NCBI RefSeq assembly: GCF_964199965.1
Contig: NZ_CAXMZT010000011.1
Span: 62,001-126,000 of the forward strand
DNA length: 64,000 nt
DNA from: JAFIFT01 sp020051095
GTDB taxonomy: Bacteria > Pseudomonadota > Gammaproteobacteria > Legionellales > Legionellaceae
Reading direction: 5' to 3'
Below are positions 36,727 to 45,010 of this stretch, piece after piece; the stretch's first letter is position 1, and every line of letters starts with the position of its first letter. A program made the translations under genes and the position numbers. The notes below the pieces were generated by a model, which was given only the letters and a program-made list of their open reading frames with translations, did no database searches and was not told the DNA's origin.

Positions 36727-37406
36727 GATTCGCTCCCATTTTGCAGATCATAGTAACGATTATCGTTACGGATCACTTTGGGCACCGTTATTCTAGGTTC
36801 AATGTCAACGGGTTCATAAACTACCTTTTGCAGCTTAGCATCATATCGCATTTCAACATGGCCACTTAACGGGAAATCCTTTCTAAATGGATATCCGATG
36901 AACCCATAATCGGTCAATATTCTTCTCAAATCAGGGTGATTGGCAAATAAAATACCATATAAATCATAGGCTTCCCGCTCAAACCAGTTAGCGGATTTCC
37001 ATACATCATGGACAGATTCGATCATCAATTTATCTTCTGAAAGAAATGCCCTGACACGAATGCGGGTATTATGAACAGTCGATAATAAATGATAGACAAC
37101 GGCAAACCGTGGCTTTTCCATCGCATAAGCTTTCGCTTCTTGACGCTCCACGCCTCGTGAAAACCCAGATTCAGTGGCTGCTTCCGTTTCCCAGTCATAC
37201 TCACCATACAATAAGTAGTCAACGCCACAGACATCCATTAATTGATTAAACTGAAGGGATTTATCATCTCGCAGCGTCATCATCACATCACGGACATTGT
37301 TTGCATCGACTTCAATTGTCAGCTCATTGGTATGAATCATTGTATTCTGAATTAACTGACCTAACACTTGTTGTACTTGGGTCGATAAACTGTCAATTTT
37401 TTGCAT
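36723..37406 (-). CDS. nuoC: NADH-quinone oxidoreductase subunit C
   Basis: 30-kDa type peripheral subunit of complex I. The start is placed at the ATG at 37406, giving 228 residues from MQKIDSLSTQ. The frame stays open to 37592, but that extra stretch is read across nuoB in another frame and is not family-like. The conserved segment WFEREAYDLYGILFANHPDLRRILTDYGF and the following GYPFRKDFPLSGHVEMRYD define the family. It overlaps nuoD by four bases. Confidence 0.95.
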   Translation of the reverse strand: MQKIDSLSTQVQQVLGQLIQNTMIHTNELTIEVDANNVRDVMMTLRDDKSLQFNQLMDVCGVDYLLYGEYDWETEAATESGFSRGVERQEAKAYAMEKPRFAVVYHLLSTVHNTRIRVRAFLSEDKLMIESVHDVWKSANWFEREAYDLYGILFANHPDLRRILTDYGFIGYPFRKDFPLSGHVEMRYDAKLQKVVYEPVDIEPRITVPKVIRNDNRYYDLQNGSES

Positions 37407-37428
37407 AGGTATTCTGCTCTTAAATTGT

Positions 37429-37905
37429 CTAGGCTTCAATGATAGGTTTTTTACGGATCTTGTTTTGTAATTGGATAATGCCATACAGCAATGCTTCCGC
37501 TGTTGGCGGACAGCCAGGGACATAAACATCCACTGGAACGATGCGATCACACCCTCGCACAACTGAATAAGAATAATGGTAGTAGCCACCACCGTTAGCG
37601 CAAGACCCCATGGATATAACCCATCGTGGTTCGGGCATTTGATCGTATACCTTTCTCAAAGCTGGCGCCATTTTATTGCACAAGGTTCCTGCGACAATCA
37701 TGACATCCGACTGTCTCGGACTGGGTCTAAAGATGATACCAAATCGATCTAAATCATAACGAGCAGCGCCCACATGCATCATTTCGACAGCACAACAGGC
37801 CAAGCCAAATGTCATCGGCCACATTGAGCCTGTTCGAGCCCAGCCAACTAGCTTATCGATGGAAGTTGTTAAAAAACCACTTTTTTCTAATGCTGAGACC
37901 GCCAT
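37429..37905 (-). CDS. nuoB: NADH-quinone oxidoreductase subunit B
   Basis: Carries the terminal [4Fe-4S] cluster N2, the direct electron donor to quinone. The 158 residues include the tandem-cysteine ligands in FGLACCAVEMMH, a third Cys in MGSCANGGGYYHYSYSVVRG and the fourth in PGCPPTAEALL. ATG start, with nuoA 55 bases upstream and nuoC 22 bases downstream. Confidence 0.97.
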   Translation of the reverse strand: MAVSALEKSGFLTTSIDKLVGWARTGSMWPMTFGLACCAVEMMHVGAARYDLDRFGIIFRPSPRQSDVMIVAGTLCNKMAPALRKVYDQMPEPRWVISMGSCANGGGYYHYSYSVVRGCDRIVPVDVYVPGCPPTAEALLYGIIQLQNKIRKKPIIEA

Positions 37906-37960
37906 TGTCGCCTCTGTAATTTTTGTGAATACAATTAAAATAAATAGTTAGCCAAATGGA

Positions 37961-38317
37961 TTATTCCCAATCCAGTGCTCCCTTTTTCCATTCGTATATA
38001 AAACCAATAACTAGGAGACCCAAGAATAACATCATCGCATTGAAACCAAACCAACCTAGCTCTCTTAAAACTGCAGCCCATGGAACAAAGAAGGCCGTTT
38101 CAAGATCAAAAATGATAAATAGGATTGCCACTAAATAGAAGCGAACGTCAAAGGGAATGCGGGTATTTTCGAAGACGCCAAACCCACACTCATAGGGCGA
38201 AACTTTTGCTGCATCAGGATTGTGCTTTGACAGCAAACTACCTGCGCCCATCATCGCTACGCCTAAGGCGAGGCCTATGACAATAAAAACCAATATAGGT
38301 AAATACTCTGCTAACAT
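37961..38317 (-). CDS. nuoA: NADH-quinone oxidoreductase subunit A
   Basis: Three-helix membrane subunit, first gene of the nuo operon. From the ATG at 38317 (AGGAAG site six bases ahead) it has 118 residues starting MLAEYLPILVFIVI. The middle loop SPYECGFGVFENTRIPFDVRFYLVAILFIIFDLE carries the conserved Cys and the FDxE helix. An upstream in-frame extension to 38395 runs through the tRNA-Leu gene and is rejected. The start codon is only 25 bases after the tRNA-Leu 3' end. Confidence 0.96.
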   Translation of the reverse strand: MLAEYLPILVFIVIGLALGVAMMGAGSLLSKHNPDAAKVSPYECGFGVFENTRIPFDVRFYLVAILFIIFDLETAFFVPWAAVLRELGWFGFNAMMLFLGLLVIGFIYEWKKGALDWE

Positions 38318-38342
38318 AAAATGCTTCCTAAGTATTAAGTAT

Positions 38343-38427
38343 TGGTGCCGAAGGCCGGACTCGAACCGGCACGGCTTTCGCCACCGCCCCCTCAAGACGG
38401 CGTGTCTACCAATTCCACCACTTCGGC
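38343..38427 (-). tRNA. tRNA-Leu (GAG anticodon)
   Basis: 85-base class II tRNA with encoded CCA. On the minus strand the acceptor stem GCCGAAG pairs with CTTCGGC, the D arm reads GGAATTGGTAGAC, the anticodon loop TTGAGGG gives GAG, a long variable arm follows, and the T arm is GGTTCGAGTCC. It sits between secG and nuoA, the conserved position of a leucine tRNA next to secG in gammaproteobacteria. Confidence 0.97.
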
Positions 38428-38548
38428 AATATATTGCAACCTTATTTCATCGGTATTTTGACAACCCGTTGAGACAATTGTTACTAATTTTCTAAAAATT
38501 ACGCACGATGACTTCTCATTCAAGAAGGAAGCCTTTTCGGCCTTATAC

Positions 38549-38857
38549 TCACTCCGCAGGAGCGGGCAAAGACTGATCTACTTGGCTGTTTTGAGCCGGC
38601 AACGCCTGTTTTTTACCTTGGTTATAATCGCTAGATACCAAGTATGACAACGTTAAGCTGGTCACAAAAAATCCAATCGCCAAGGAACCGGTTAACTTGA
38701 ATAAAAATCCTCCGGACCCTTGACTACCAAAAACCGTATTTGAAGCTCCTGAACCGAAAGCGGCGCCGATGTCAGCACCCTTACCGTGTTGAATGAGAAC
38801 CAATCCGATTAATACGACAGCAATAAAAACATGGGTTATTAGCACTAACTGATACAT
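38549..38857 (-). CDS. secG: Preprotein translocase subunit SecG
   Basis: Small membrane subunit that assists the SecYEG channel. The 102 residues show two hydrophobic helices and the family loop LVLIQHGKGADIGAAFGSGASNTVFGSQGSGGFLFKLTG, then a Gln/Pro-rich tail. It begins 13 bases inside the end of tpiA, so the two are co-expressed, and is followed by tRNA-Leu. Confidence 0.95.
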   Translation of the reverse strand: MYQLVLITHVFIAVVLIGLVLIQHGKGADIGAAFGSGASNTVFGSQGSGGFLFKLTGSLAIGFFVTSLTLSYLVSSDYNQGKKQALPAQNSQVDQSLPAPAE

Positions 38858-39594
38858 TTCACTATATCCAAAAACTGATTGATTTCAAGTGACGCCCCCC
38901 CAATTAGCCCACCATCGATATCTGGCATGGCAAATAAGGCTTCTGCATTACTTGGTTTAACACTTCCCCCATATAATACAGGGATGCGTCGCGCACTTGT
39001 TTCGTCAAATTGACTGATAATTTGGCGAATGAGTGCGTGAGCTTGTTGCGCTAATTCAGGTGTTGCTGTTTTTCCAGTACCGATTGCCCACACAGGTTCA
39101 TAGGCAATGACAACATCCTCAAACGCACGCACGTTATTTCGGGCAACTGCTTCTATTTGGCGCACAAGAACGGCTTCTGTTTGACCATTGGCACGCTCTT
39201 CGTCAGTTTCACCCACACACAAAACCGGTACTATATCATGTTCTTTTGCATGGTGGAATTTTTCTGCAATAAATTTTTCACTTTCATGCAGAATATGCCT
39301 GCGCTCAGAGTGACCAACCAGGGCATACCGGCATAAGGAAGGCGGAAACATCGACAGCGACACTTCGCCAGTGTATGCGCCCGATTGAGCAGGATAAAAA
39401 TTTTGCGGTCCAACAAAAAAGTGCTGACGCTTTTGAAATGCGGGTTGTAGCATAAAAGGAAAGGGTGGGAAAATAATCACAGTAGCCGAACCAGCGTTCG
39501 TCGCTAGTGCATTGGATAACTGGTTGCAATAGCGCTCAGCCCATTCTGGATCACCATGCATTTTCCAGTTAGCTGCAACGATTTTTTCTCTCAT
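38845..39594 (-). CDS. tpiA: Triosephosphate isomerase
   Basis: Interconverts dihydroxyacetone phosphate and glyceraldehyde 3-phosphate. The 249-residue TIM barrel has the catalytic Lys in ANWKMHG (residue 11), the catalytic His in LVGHSERR, CVGE, the catalytic Glu in VIAYEPVWAIGTGKTATP (with the flexible loop) and YGGSVKPSNA for phosphate binding. A TATAGT box about 32 bases upstream of the ATG is a possible -10. Divergent from the ankyrin gene. Confidence 0.97.
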   Translation of the reverse strand: MREKIVAANWKMHGDPEWAERYCNQLSNALATNAGSATVIIFPPFPFMLQPAFQKRQHFFVGPQNFYPAQSGAYTGEVSLSMFPPSLCRYALVGHSERRHILHESEKFIAEKFHHAKEHDIVPVLCVGETDEERANGQTEAVLVRQIEAVARNNVRAFEDVVIAYEPVWAIGTGKTATPELAQQAHALIRQIISQFDETSARRIPVLYGGSVKPSNAEALFAMPDIDGGLIGGASLEINQFLDIVKCIS

Positions 39595-39875
39595 AACCCA
39601 TGCCTTTCATTTTCAACGCCGAGACTATAACCGAACTCATGAGAAAATAAAAGTACTTCCCAAATATTCCCATCCTTTCTATGCTTCGAGCCATCACCTG
39701 ACTAATTCGATAATTGGAAGGAAATTGGAGACGCTTTAATCGCTCCAAACTTAACCATACAAACCCACCCGTCTAATCTATCTTTGTTATTAGAGTCTAT
39801 GTAATATGAAAAATCCCCCCCTGCTTTTTTTGGGTTGGGTGTTGTAGAAATTCACAACAAGAATAGGAATAAAAT
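39595..39875. other. Divergent intergenic region tpiA / ankyrin gene
   Basis: 281 bases with no credible open frame. The tpiA side holds a TATAGT -10 candidate on the minus strand near 39629-39634 without a good -35. On the ankyrin side AGGAAT precedes the ATG at proper distance, but no clear sigma-70 promoter was found. A PmrA-type direct repeat, as found before many Legionella/Coxiella effector genes, was looked for and not seen. Confidence 0.35.
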
Positions 39876-41777
39876 ATGGATATTTTTGAGCTTTCAAAAC
39901 AAGCAACGGATGCTGAATTTGATGGGTTGGTCAATGAAGAAATGCTTGAGTCACACGATATCAATGCAATTGACAATCACCAACATACACCTCTGTTTTA
40001 TGCCATCCGTCATGGTAATTTGAAAATGACGCAATTTTTACTGAGCCATGGCGCTACCTTACAAACAAATCATTATACTGCCTTTCAGGTGGCTTGCTAT
40101 TTTGGCCATTTACAACTAGCAAATGCCTTATATAAACCCACATCTTTACAAGATCGCGACAAATTTGGCAATACGCCGCTGATTCTTGCTTCTATGAAGG
40201 GACACATGCAAGTGTGCGAATGGTTATTGGAGCAAGGCGCAGATATTAATGACGAAGATATTCATTGTCAAAGCGCATTCTATGTTGCTCTTCGATACAA
40301 TCATCCAGACACAGCCAAATTGTTGCTGAAAAATGACACCCTTATAACCACCCGAGCATGTGGATTGGGTTATTATCCTATCACAGTTGCGCTTGTTGAA
40401 GGCTATTTAGATATTGCTGAAGAACTATTTACGGATAATTTTGATGTTAATCAACCCTACACGGAAAACAACACGCTTTTGCATATGTGTGCGATGACTG
40501 GCAATGTGGAAGTGACCAAATGGTTACTTGATAAACATGCAAACCCTTTTCTCAAAAATAACTCTCACTTCCGACCCATCGATATTGCCGCTGCCCGAGG
40601 CCATACCGAGGTTTTTCAGGCGATGCTGGCTTCCCTAAAAAGTCGTGTTAAAAAAGTGAGGAACCTGGATCTGGACCTTATGCTCTGTTTAGCTGCCAGT
40701 CAAGGCCATCACCAGATCATAGAAATCATCGGCGGTCATCAGCGGCATTTTTCCAACATCTGTATTCAGGCCAGTTTAATGTTTGCCACAATAAAAGGAC
40801 ACGAAAAGGCAATTGATGCATTATTACTGCTCGAACCGAAAAAAATGTCTAACCTGATTAACAAACACTATCGATATGGAAAATTTCCATACAATGGTGG
40901 CGGGACAGTCCTCCACGCAGCGGCAGACATCGGTCATTTATCCACCGTAATTCATCTGGTAGCGCATGGTGCAAAACTCAATGCCCTCAATGACAATAAA
41001 GATAGTGTTTTGCATTCTGCTGTCAAAAGTGGCAACGTAGACTTAGTCCGATGGTTGTGTAACCAACGCGTTTATCCTAATCAAACAAACAAACAAGGAG
41101 ACACACCTTTACACATCGCTACCACTTTAAAAAACGAAGCAATGATTCGTTGTTTACTCCTCCATGGCGCTGACTCAACAATCGAAAATAAACATCGACA
41201 AACTGCCATGACCTTAGCCCAACATCATGCTACTTTGCCTTTGCTATTTGAACAGTTCAACAATAATAATTTTGAACAATTTAAATTACCGCCGCTGCAT
41301 ATCATGGCGACGCTTAAAGAAGAGAAAGGAATCATGGAGATGCTTCCAGAAATGGATAATATCCATATCCAATCGGAAGATGGCCTAACACCCATCCAAT
41401 TGGCAGCCTGCTTAGGCAGAAACAATCCTTTGTCGATGCTACTTCTATGGAATGCAAAAGGAGACGTATCCCTAGCTCAAAATCTAGCCTTGCATATGGC
41501 TTCACAGTACCATCCAAAATCAACCGCCCATAAAACCTTACAAAAATCGGCTCATGAACTTGGTTTACTGACCTCACAGCGTATGGATAGCTTCAAAAGA
41601 ATGATCGAAATGCAAAACACGCTGGACGATCAGCCCAGTCAGTCATCCAGCCATAAGATATCTACTTCTAGTGTGGCAACGCTTGGCATGTTTAGTACAA
41701 AAGGCATGGACTCATTACCGCTCGATAGGGATGACACCTTAAGATTAAGTCAGCGATCACCAAGCACATCGGGGTAA
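39876..41777 (+). CDS. Ankyrin-repeat protein, candidate secreted effector
   Basis: The 633-residue protein has no signal peptide or membrane helix. From about residue 35 to 560 it consists of roughly 13-15 ankyrin repeats, for example NTPLILASMKGHMQVCEWLLEQGADIN, GTVLHAAADIGHLSTVIHLVAHGAKLN and GDTPLHIATTLKNEAMIRCLLLHGAD. Some central units (about 250-340) are degenerate. The last 60 residues are Ser/Thr/Gln-rich and disordered-looking. Ankyrin proteins act through protein-protein contacts. In Legionella and Coxiella many are delivered by the Dot/Icm type IV system, but secretion here is only an inference. It stands alone between tpiA and glmS with AGGAAT before the ATG. Confidence 0.88.
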   Translation: MDIFELSKQATDAEFDGLVNEEMLESHDINAIDNHQHTPLFYAIRHGNLKMTQFLLSHGATLQTNHYTAFQVACYFGHLQLANALYKPTSLQDRDKFGNTPLILASMKGHMQVCEWLLEQGADINDEDIHCQSAFYVALRYNHPDTAKLLLKNDTLITTRACGLGYYPITVALVEGYLDIAEELFTDNFDVNQPYTENNTLLHMCAMTGNVEVTKWLLDKHANPFLKNNSHFRPIDIAAARGHTEVFQAMLASLKSRVKKVRNLDLDLMLCLAASQGHHQIIEIIGGHQRHFSNICIQASLMFATIKGHEKAIDALLLLEPKKMSNLINKHYRYGKFPYNGGGTVLHAAADIGHLSTVIHLVAHGAKLNALNDNKDSVLHSAVKSGNVDLVRWLCNQRVYPNQTNKQGDTPLHIATTLKNEAMIRCLLLHGADSTIENKHRQTAMTLAQHHATLPLLFEQFNNNNFEQFKLPPLHIMATLKEEKGIMEMLPEMDNIHIQSEDGLTPIQLAACLGRNNPLSMLLLWNAKGDVSLAQNLALHMASQYHPKSTAHKTLQKSAHELGLLTSQRMDSFKRMIEMQNTLDDQPSQSSSHKISTSSVATLGMFSTKGMDSLPLDRDDTLRLSQRSPSTSG

Positions 41778-41848
41778 AATGAATATTTGAACTTTCTTTA
41801 TCCACTGGTTGATATAATGGATGCCCATCGCGCTGGTTAGATTAAATT

Positions 41849-41873
41849 GCCCCCCTTATCCATGGGGGGCTAC
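41849..41873 (-). repeat. REP-like G/C hairpin downstream of the ankyrin gene
   Basis: GCCCCCC and GGGGGGC form a perfect 7-bp stem with an eight-base loop. Read on the minus strand it opens with GTAG, the tetranucleotide foot found in REP elements mobilised by RAYT transposases. No T-run follows on the plus strand, so it is a weak terminator at best. Confidence 0.4.
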
Positions 41874-41900
41874 TTACCCTAAACCTAGCAATGGCAACGT

Positions 41901-42283
41901 TTACTCCATATCATTTTTGGTATTGCTGAACTGGATTTGTAGAGAGCATTTTTTCAGTATTGATCTCATCACAAAGAACAATAAAATCGCCCTTTCCATG
42001 ATTTTTAACATGATTTGACACGCCATTATTGCATGTTGATTATTGTCCGCATCTAACCTATTTAGCATGGGGAATCTTTCTGTTATTGTTATTGAGATTT
42101 TATCCAAATCATACTCTGGATTGATTGCTTTTATTTGTTTGGCATAATGATTCATTGCCATTCTTATCTGAATCAGCTCGGCCAAAGTAGGATCTGAAAA
42201 TGGAGAGCTTTGGGAGAGGACTCGGGTTCAAAACTATAAATCAGTGCGGGATTAAAGAGTTTCAGTTCTTTATAGCTACGCAT
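41901..42283 (-). pseudogene. Frameshifted small gene of unknown function
   Basis: An ATG at 42283 with GGAG seven bases ahead opens a frame reading MRSYKELKLFNPALIYSFEP and stops at 42173. In the -1 frame, protein-like sequence takes over near 42215 and continues as PFSDPTLAELIQIRMAMNHY to a stop at 41901 (an ORF with TTG at 42185). Joined, they would make about 125 residues ending in a hydrophobic then basic tail. The simplest view is one gene broken by a one-base indel; programmed slippage or a sequencing error is possible. The family was not recognised. Confidence 0.5.
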
Positions 42284-42590
42284 GCTAAGCTCCAACTTCA
42301 AAAGCAAAATATCCTATGCTAAGCACTCTAATTTGCAATGGAGACCGCACCCATTCTTTATTCTTGCGTCGGAATACACAAATACCAGGGATCATTGACA
42401 ATGCCAATTTTATGCTATTCTAAATTTATAAGACTAAATAATCCGAGTGACTAGGGATCCTCCCTAGGGTTCTTAAAAGAACTTGAATGGCATTCGCAAA
42501 TTCCTTCATTTCAGCTCATTGCCAATGCCTCTAGAGTAGCTGCAAAATTTATGACATAATCTTATTTTTTTATTAACCATCGAGGCTTCT
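42284..42590. other. Intergenic region before glmS
   Basis: About 300 bases without a credible gene. It contains the paired inverted repeats described separately and a TTGACA near 42396 whose downstream -10 (TATTCT at 15 bases) is weakly spaced, a possible glmS promoter. A GAGG ribosome site lies directly before the glmS ATG. No glmS ribozyme is expected outside Gram-positives and none was seen. Confidence 0.35.
42451..42482. repeat. Two adjacent short inverted repeats upstream of glmS
   Basis: CTAGGGA-TCC-TCCCTAG (42451-42467) is immediately followed by GTTCTT-AA-AAGAAC (42469-42482). Both are perfect palindromic pairs of 7 and 6 bp. They lie about 110 bases before glmS and could be a regulator site or RNA structure. 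Confidence 0.5.
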
Positions 42591-44405
42591 ATGTGCGGAA
42601 TTGTTGGTGCGATTACCGATGCAGACGTTCAAAGTTTTCTGCTAGAAGGCCTGCAGCGCTTAGAATATAGGGGCTACGACTCGGCTGGCATCGCTATATT
42701 ATCAAATGAAGGAATGCTAAACCGTTGTCGCATTTCAGGTAAAGTTAACGTCCTTACGGAAACAGTTAAGGGTCGTCAATTAGCAGGCTTCTTGGGGATC
42801 GGTCATACGCGCTGGGCCACACACGGAAAACCCTGCGAAACCAACGCACACCCTCATGTTTCAGCAGAAGAGCTAGCGCTTGTCCATAATGGAATTATTG
42901 AAAATCATCTCAATTTAAGGGATTTTCTCCAAGGAAAAGGCTATGAGTTCTACTCAGAAACTGACTCAGAAGTGATTGCCCATCTCGTTCATTATTATTA
43001 TCAGGATCATAAAAATCTGCATAAAGCAGTATCCAGTGCAGTTCAAGAATTACAAGGTGCTTTTGCACTGGCCATCATTCATAAGGACCAGCCCGATGAG
43101 TTAGTCGTTGTTCGTCAAGGTAGTCCTCTTATTATTGGCACCAGTAAACATGGCCATTTTATAGCCTCGGATACGCTCGCTTTACGTGGATTTGCGGATA
43201 AAGTTTGCTATTTGGAAGAAGGCGACAGTGCTATCCTGACACAGTCTTCCTTTAAAATAGTTAATAAGGCCGGTAAGACTTGCACTCGAACCATGCACAA
43301 ATTAGAAGCCGAGCAAGCAGTGATTGGCAAAGAAAATTACCGTCACTTCATGCAAAAAGAAATCTATGAGCAACCCCGCGTCCTACTCGACACCTTAGAG
43401 GGAAGAATTGTCAGTCCCAAGGTGGTCAAAGCCAGTTTCGGCGACCATGCAACCGATATATTTCAACGAACAAAGCACATCCATATTGTTGCCTGTGGCA
43501 CAAGCTATCATGCAGGCCTCGTCGCAAAATATTGGCTAGAATCCTTAGCAGGATTGCCCACTCAAGTTGAAATCGCCAGTGAGTATCGCTATCGAAATGT
43601 GGTTGTTCCAGACAATTCTTTGTTTATTGCCGTATCTCAATCAGGTGAAACGGCTGATACCTTGGCCGCACTTCAAAAAGCAAAAACCCTGAATTACTTA
43701 GCCACCATGGCAATATGCAACGTTCCAAGCAGCTCGTTAGTTCGCGAAACGGAGCTAACTTTTTTAACAAGGGCGGGTATTGAAATTGGCGTTGCCTCAA
43801 CCAAAGCATTCACAACCCAGTTGTTGGCCTTCCTCATGTTAGGCATTGCTCTCAACCAGGATGGTCGAGGAAACGAAGTTATCGCCCAATTACAAACGCT
43901 TCCACAACTCGTCGAACAAGTTCTAAAAATGGACCCGCTGATTGAGGAATTAGCCGCTTCGTTTGTGAATAAAGAACATACCCTGTTCCTAGGTCGAGGG
44001 GTCCAATACCCTGTTGCCTTAGAAGGTGCTCTTAAACTGAAAGAACTCTCATATATCCATGCTGAAGCCTATCCTGCGGGAGAATTAAAACATGGCCCAC
44101 TGGCATTAGTTGATGATAAAATGCCCGTTGTGGCAGTTGCACCGAATAATGAACTGTTAAACAAATTAAAATCCAATTTACATGAGGTTAGCGCGCGTGG
44201 TGGGCAGTTATTCGTATTTGTGGATGACCAGCATGATTGGCAGGCTAATGGAGCCATATTAATCCCCGTGCCAACCTGTGGTGAGTGGGTAGCACCCATT
44301 ATATATACGATTCCATTACAGCTTCTGTCATACCATGTTGCCGTTGCCAAAGGCACTGATGTCGATCAACCTCGAAATCTGGCAAAATCGGTGACAGTTG
44401 AGTAA
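42591..44405 (+). CDS. glmS: Glutamine-fructose-6-phosphate aminotransferase
   Basis: Makes glucosamine 6-phosphate, the entry to UDP-GlcNAc for peptidoglycan and lipid A. The 604 residues start MCGIVGAI, where Cys2 is the glutaminase nucleophile after Met removal. GHTRWATHGKP and HNGIIENH follow in the amidotransferase half (1-240), and two SIS domains (about 285-600) carry CGTSYHAGLVAKYW, SQSGETADTLAAL and the C-terminal DVDQPRNLAKSVTVE. The length is standard. The usual neighbour glmU is not here. Confidence 0.98.
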   Translation: MCGIVGAITDADVQSFLLEGLQRLEYRGYDSAGIAILSNEGMLNRCRISGKVNVLTETVKGRQLAGFLGIGHTRWATHGKPCETNAHPHVSAEELALVHNGIIENHLNLRDFLQGKGYEFYSETDSEVIAHLVHYYYQDHKNLHKAVSSAVQELQGAFALAIIHKDQPDELVVVRQGSPLIIGTSKHGHFIASDTLALRGFADKVCYLEEGDSAILTQSSFKIVNKAGKTCTRTMHKLEAEQAVIGKENYRHFMQKEIYEQPRVLLDTLEGRIVSPKVVKASFGDHATDIFQRTKHIHIVACGTSYHAGLVAKYWLESLAGLPTQVEIASEYRYRNVVVPDNSLFIAVSQSGETADTLAALQKAKTLNYLATMAICNVPSSSLVRETELTFLTRAGIEIGVASTKAFTTQLLAFLMLGIALNQDGRGNEVIAQLQTLPQLVEQVLKMDPLIEELAASFVNKEHTLFLGRGVQYPVALEGALKLKELSYIHAEAYPAGELKHGPLALVDDKMPVVAVAPNNELLNKLKSNLHEVSARGGQLFVFVDDQHDWQANGAILIPVPTCGEWVAPIIYTIPLQLLSYHVAVAKGTDVDQPRNLAKSVTVE

Positions 44406-44426
44406 AATCACTGCTGTTAGAAGTAC

Positions 44427-44455
44427 ATTTTACCTATAAAACAACGAGGTAAAAT
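44427..44455. repeat. Inverted repeat after glmS
   Basis: ATTTTACCT and AGGTAAAAT form a perfect 9-bp stem with an 11-base loop 21 bases beyond the glmS stop. It may stabilise or end the glmS transcript, though no T-run follows. Confidence 0.5.
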
Positions 44456-44501
44456 ACTAATGCATTGGAAATTTTATCATTTTCAATCGCTTATCTTGGA
44501 T

Positions 44502-44507
44502 TATAAT
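44502..44507 (+). promoter_or_regulatory. -10 box of candidate sdhCDAB promoter
   Basis: A perfect TATAAT lies about 130 bases before sdhC in the 230-base glmS-sdhC gap. The -35 region is poor (ATTTTC at 17 bases), which would fit an activator-dependent promoter. Confidence 0.45.
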
Positions 44508-44566
44508 GTATTAAGAAAGGATTCGTCAGGGCATGCGTCATGGATGTCCTACGAAATTTTTTTTAA

Positions 44567-44596
44567 TTAGGGGTATACCCTTGGGAACGTCCCTAA
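44567..44596 (+). promoter_or_regulatory. Nested inverted repeats in the sdhC leader
   Basis: TTAGGG...CCCTAA encloses the perfect 10-bp palindrome GGGTATACCC. The element lies between the candidate -10 and the sdhC ribosome site, so it would be in the mRNA leader or act as an operator. The type of regulator is unknown. Confidence 0.4.
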
Positions 44597-44635
44597 GTAA
44601 TTGTGATTTGTAATTTAGGACAGAAGGTACAATCA

Positions 44636-45010
44636 ATGAATAAAAAGAGACCCGTCAATTTAGATTTGGCAACGATGCGTTTTCCAGTCATGGCTATCGC
44701 ATCAATCTTCCACCGACTATCTGGCATAGGTATTTTTGTCCTATTGCCGTTTATGATGTGGTACTTACATGCTTCTCTTCAATCGGAGAAGTCCTTTATT
44801 GCCACAAAATCATTACTAGGATCACCCATCCATTTAATTATAATTTGGGCTTTTTTGGTGTCCTTGGGCTACCACATCCTAGCCGGTCTAAGGCATATTT
44901 TCATGGATTTAGGATGGGGTGAGGATTTATCGTCAGGACGTAAGAGTGCTGCAACCGTTATTGTTATAGCAATCATTTTGGCAATTTTAGCAGGAATCTG
45001 GATATGGTAA
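44636..45010 (+). CDS. sdhC: Succinate dehydrogenase cytochrome b556 subunit
   Basis: Membrane anchor and heme-binding subunit of complex II. The start at 44636 gives 124 residues and matches the family N terminus MNKKRPVNLDLATMRFP, with AAGG eight bases ahead; an 11-codon longer reading has no support. Three helices are present, with SIFHRLSGIGIFVL and the heme-region LAGLRHIFMDLGWG. Overlaps sdhD by seven bases. Confidence 0.95.
   Translation: MNKKRPVNLDLATMRFPVMAIASIFHRLSGIGIFVLLPFMMWYLHASLQSEKSFIATKSLLGSPIHLIIIWAFLVSLGYHILAGLRHIFMDLGWGEDLSSGRKSAATVIVIAIILAILAGIWIW

Noticed and set aside
37407..37592. N-terminal extension of nuoC by 62 codons
   Set aside because: It overlaps nuoB in another frame, and its sequence is not NuoC-like; the ATG at 37406 gives a normal protein.
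38318..38395. N-terminal extension of nuoA through the tRNA gene
   Set aside because: Lies inside tRNA-Leu; the ATG at 38317 has a clear ribosome site.
38220..38495. Plus-strand ORF of 91 codons (CRRPDSNRHGFRHRP...)
   Set aside because: It is the reverse reading of tRNA-Leu and the nuoA 5' end, a well-known spurious translation.
39700..39875. PmrA-type direct repeat before the ankyrin gene
   Set aside because: Two TTAA(T/C) strings occur but are 15 bases apart instead of the expected 11, and they lack the flanking consensus.
42484..42590. glmS ribozyme
   Set aside because: No ribozyme-like core seen, and this class is known from Gram-positive bacteria.
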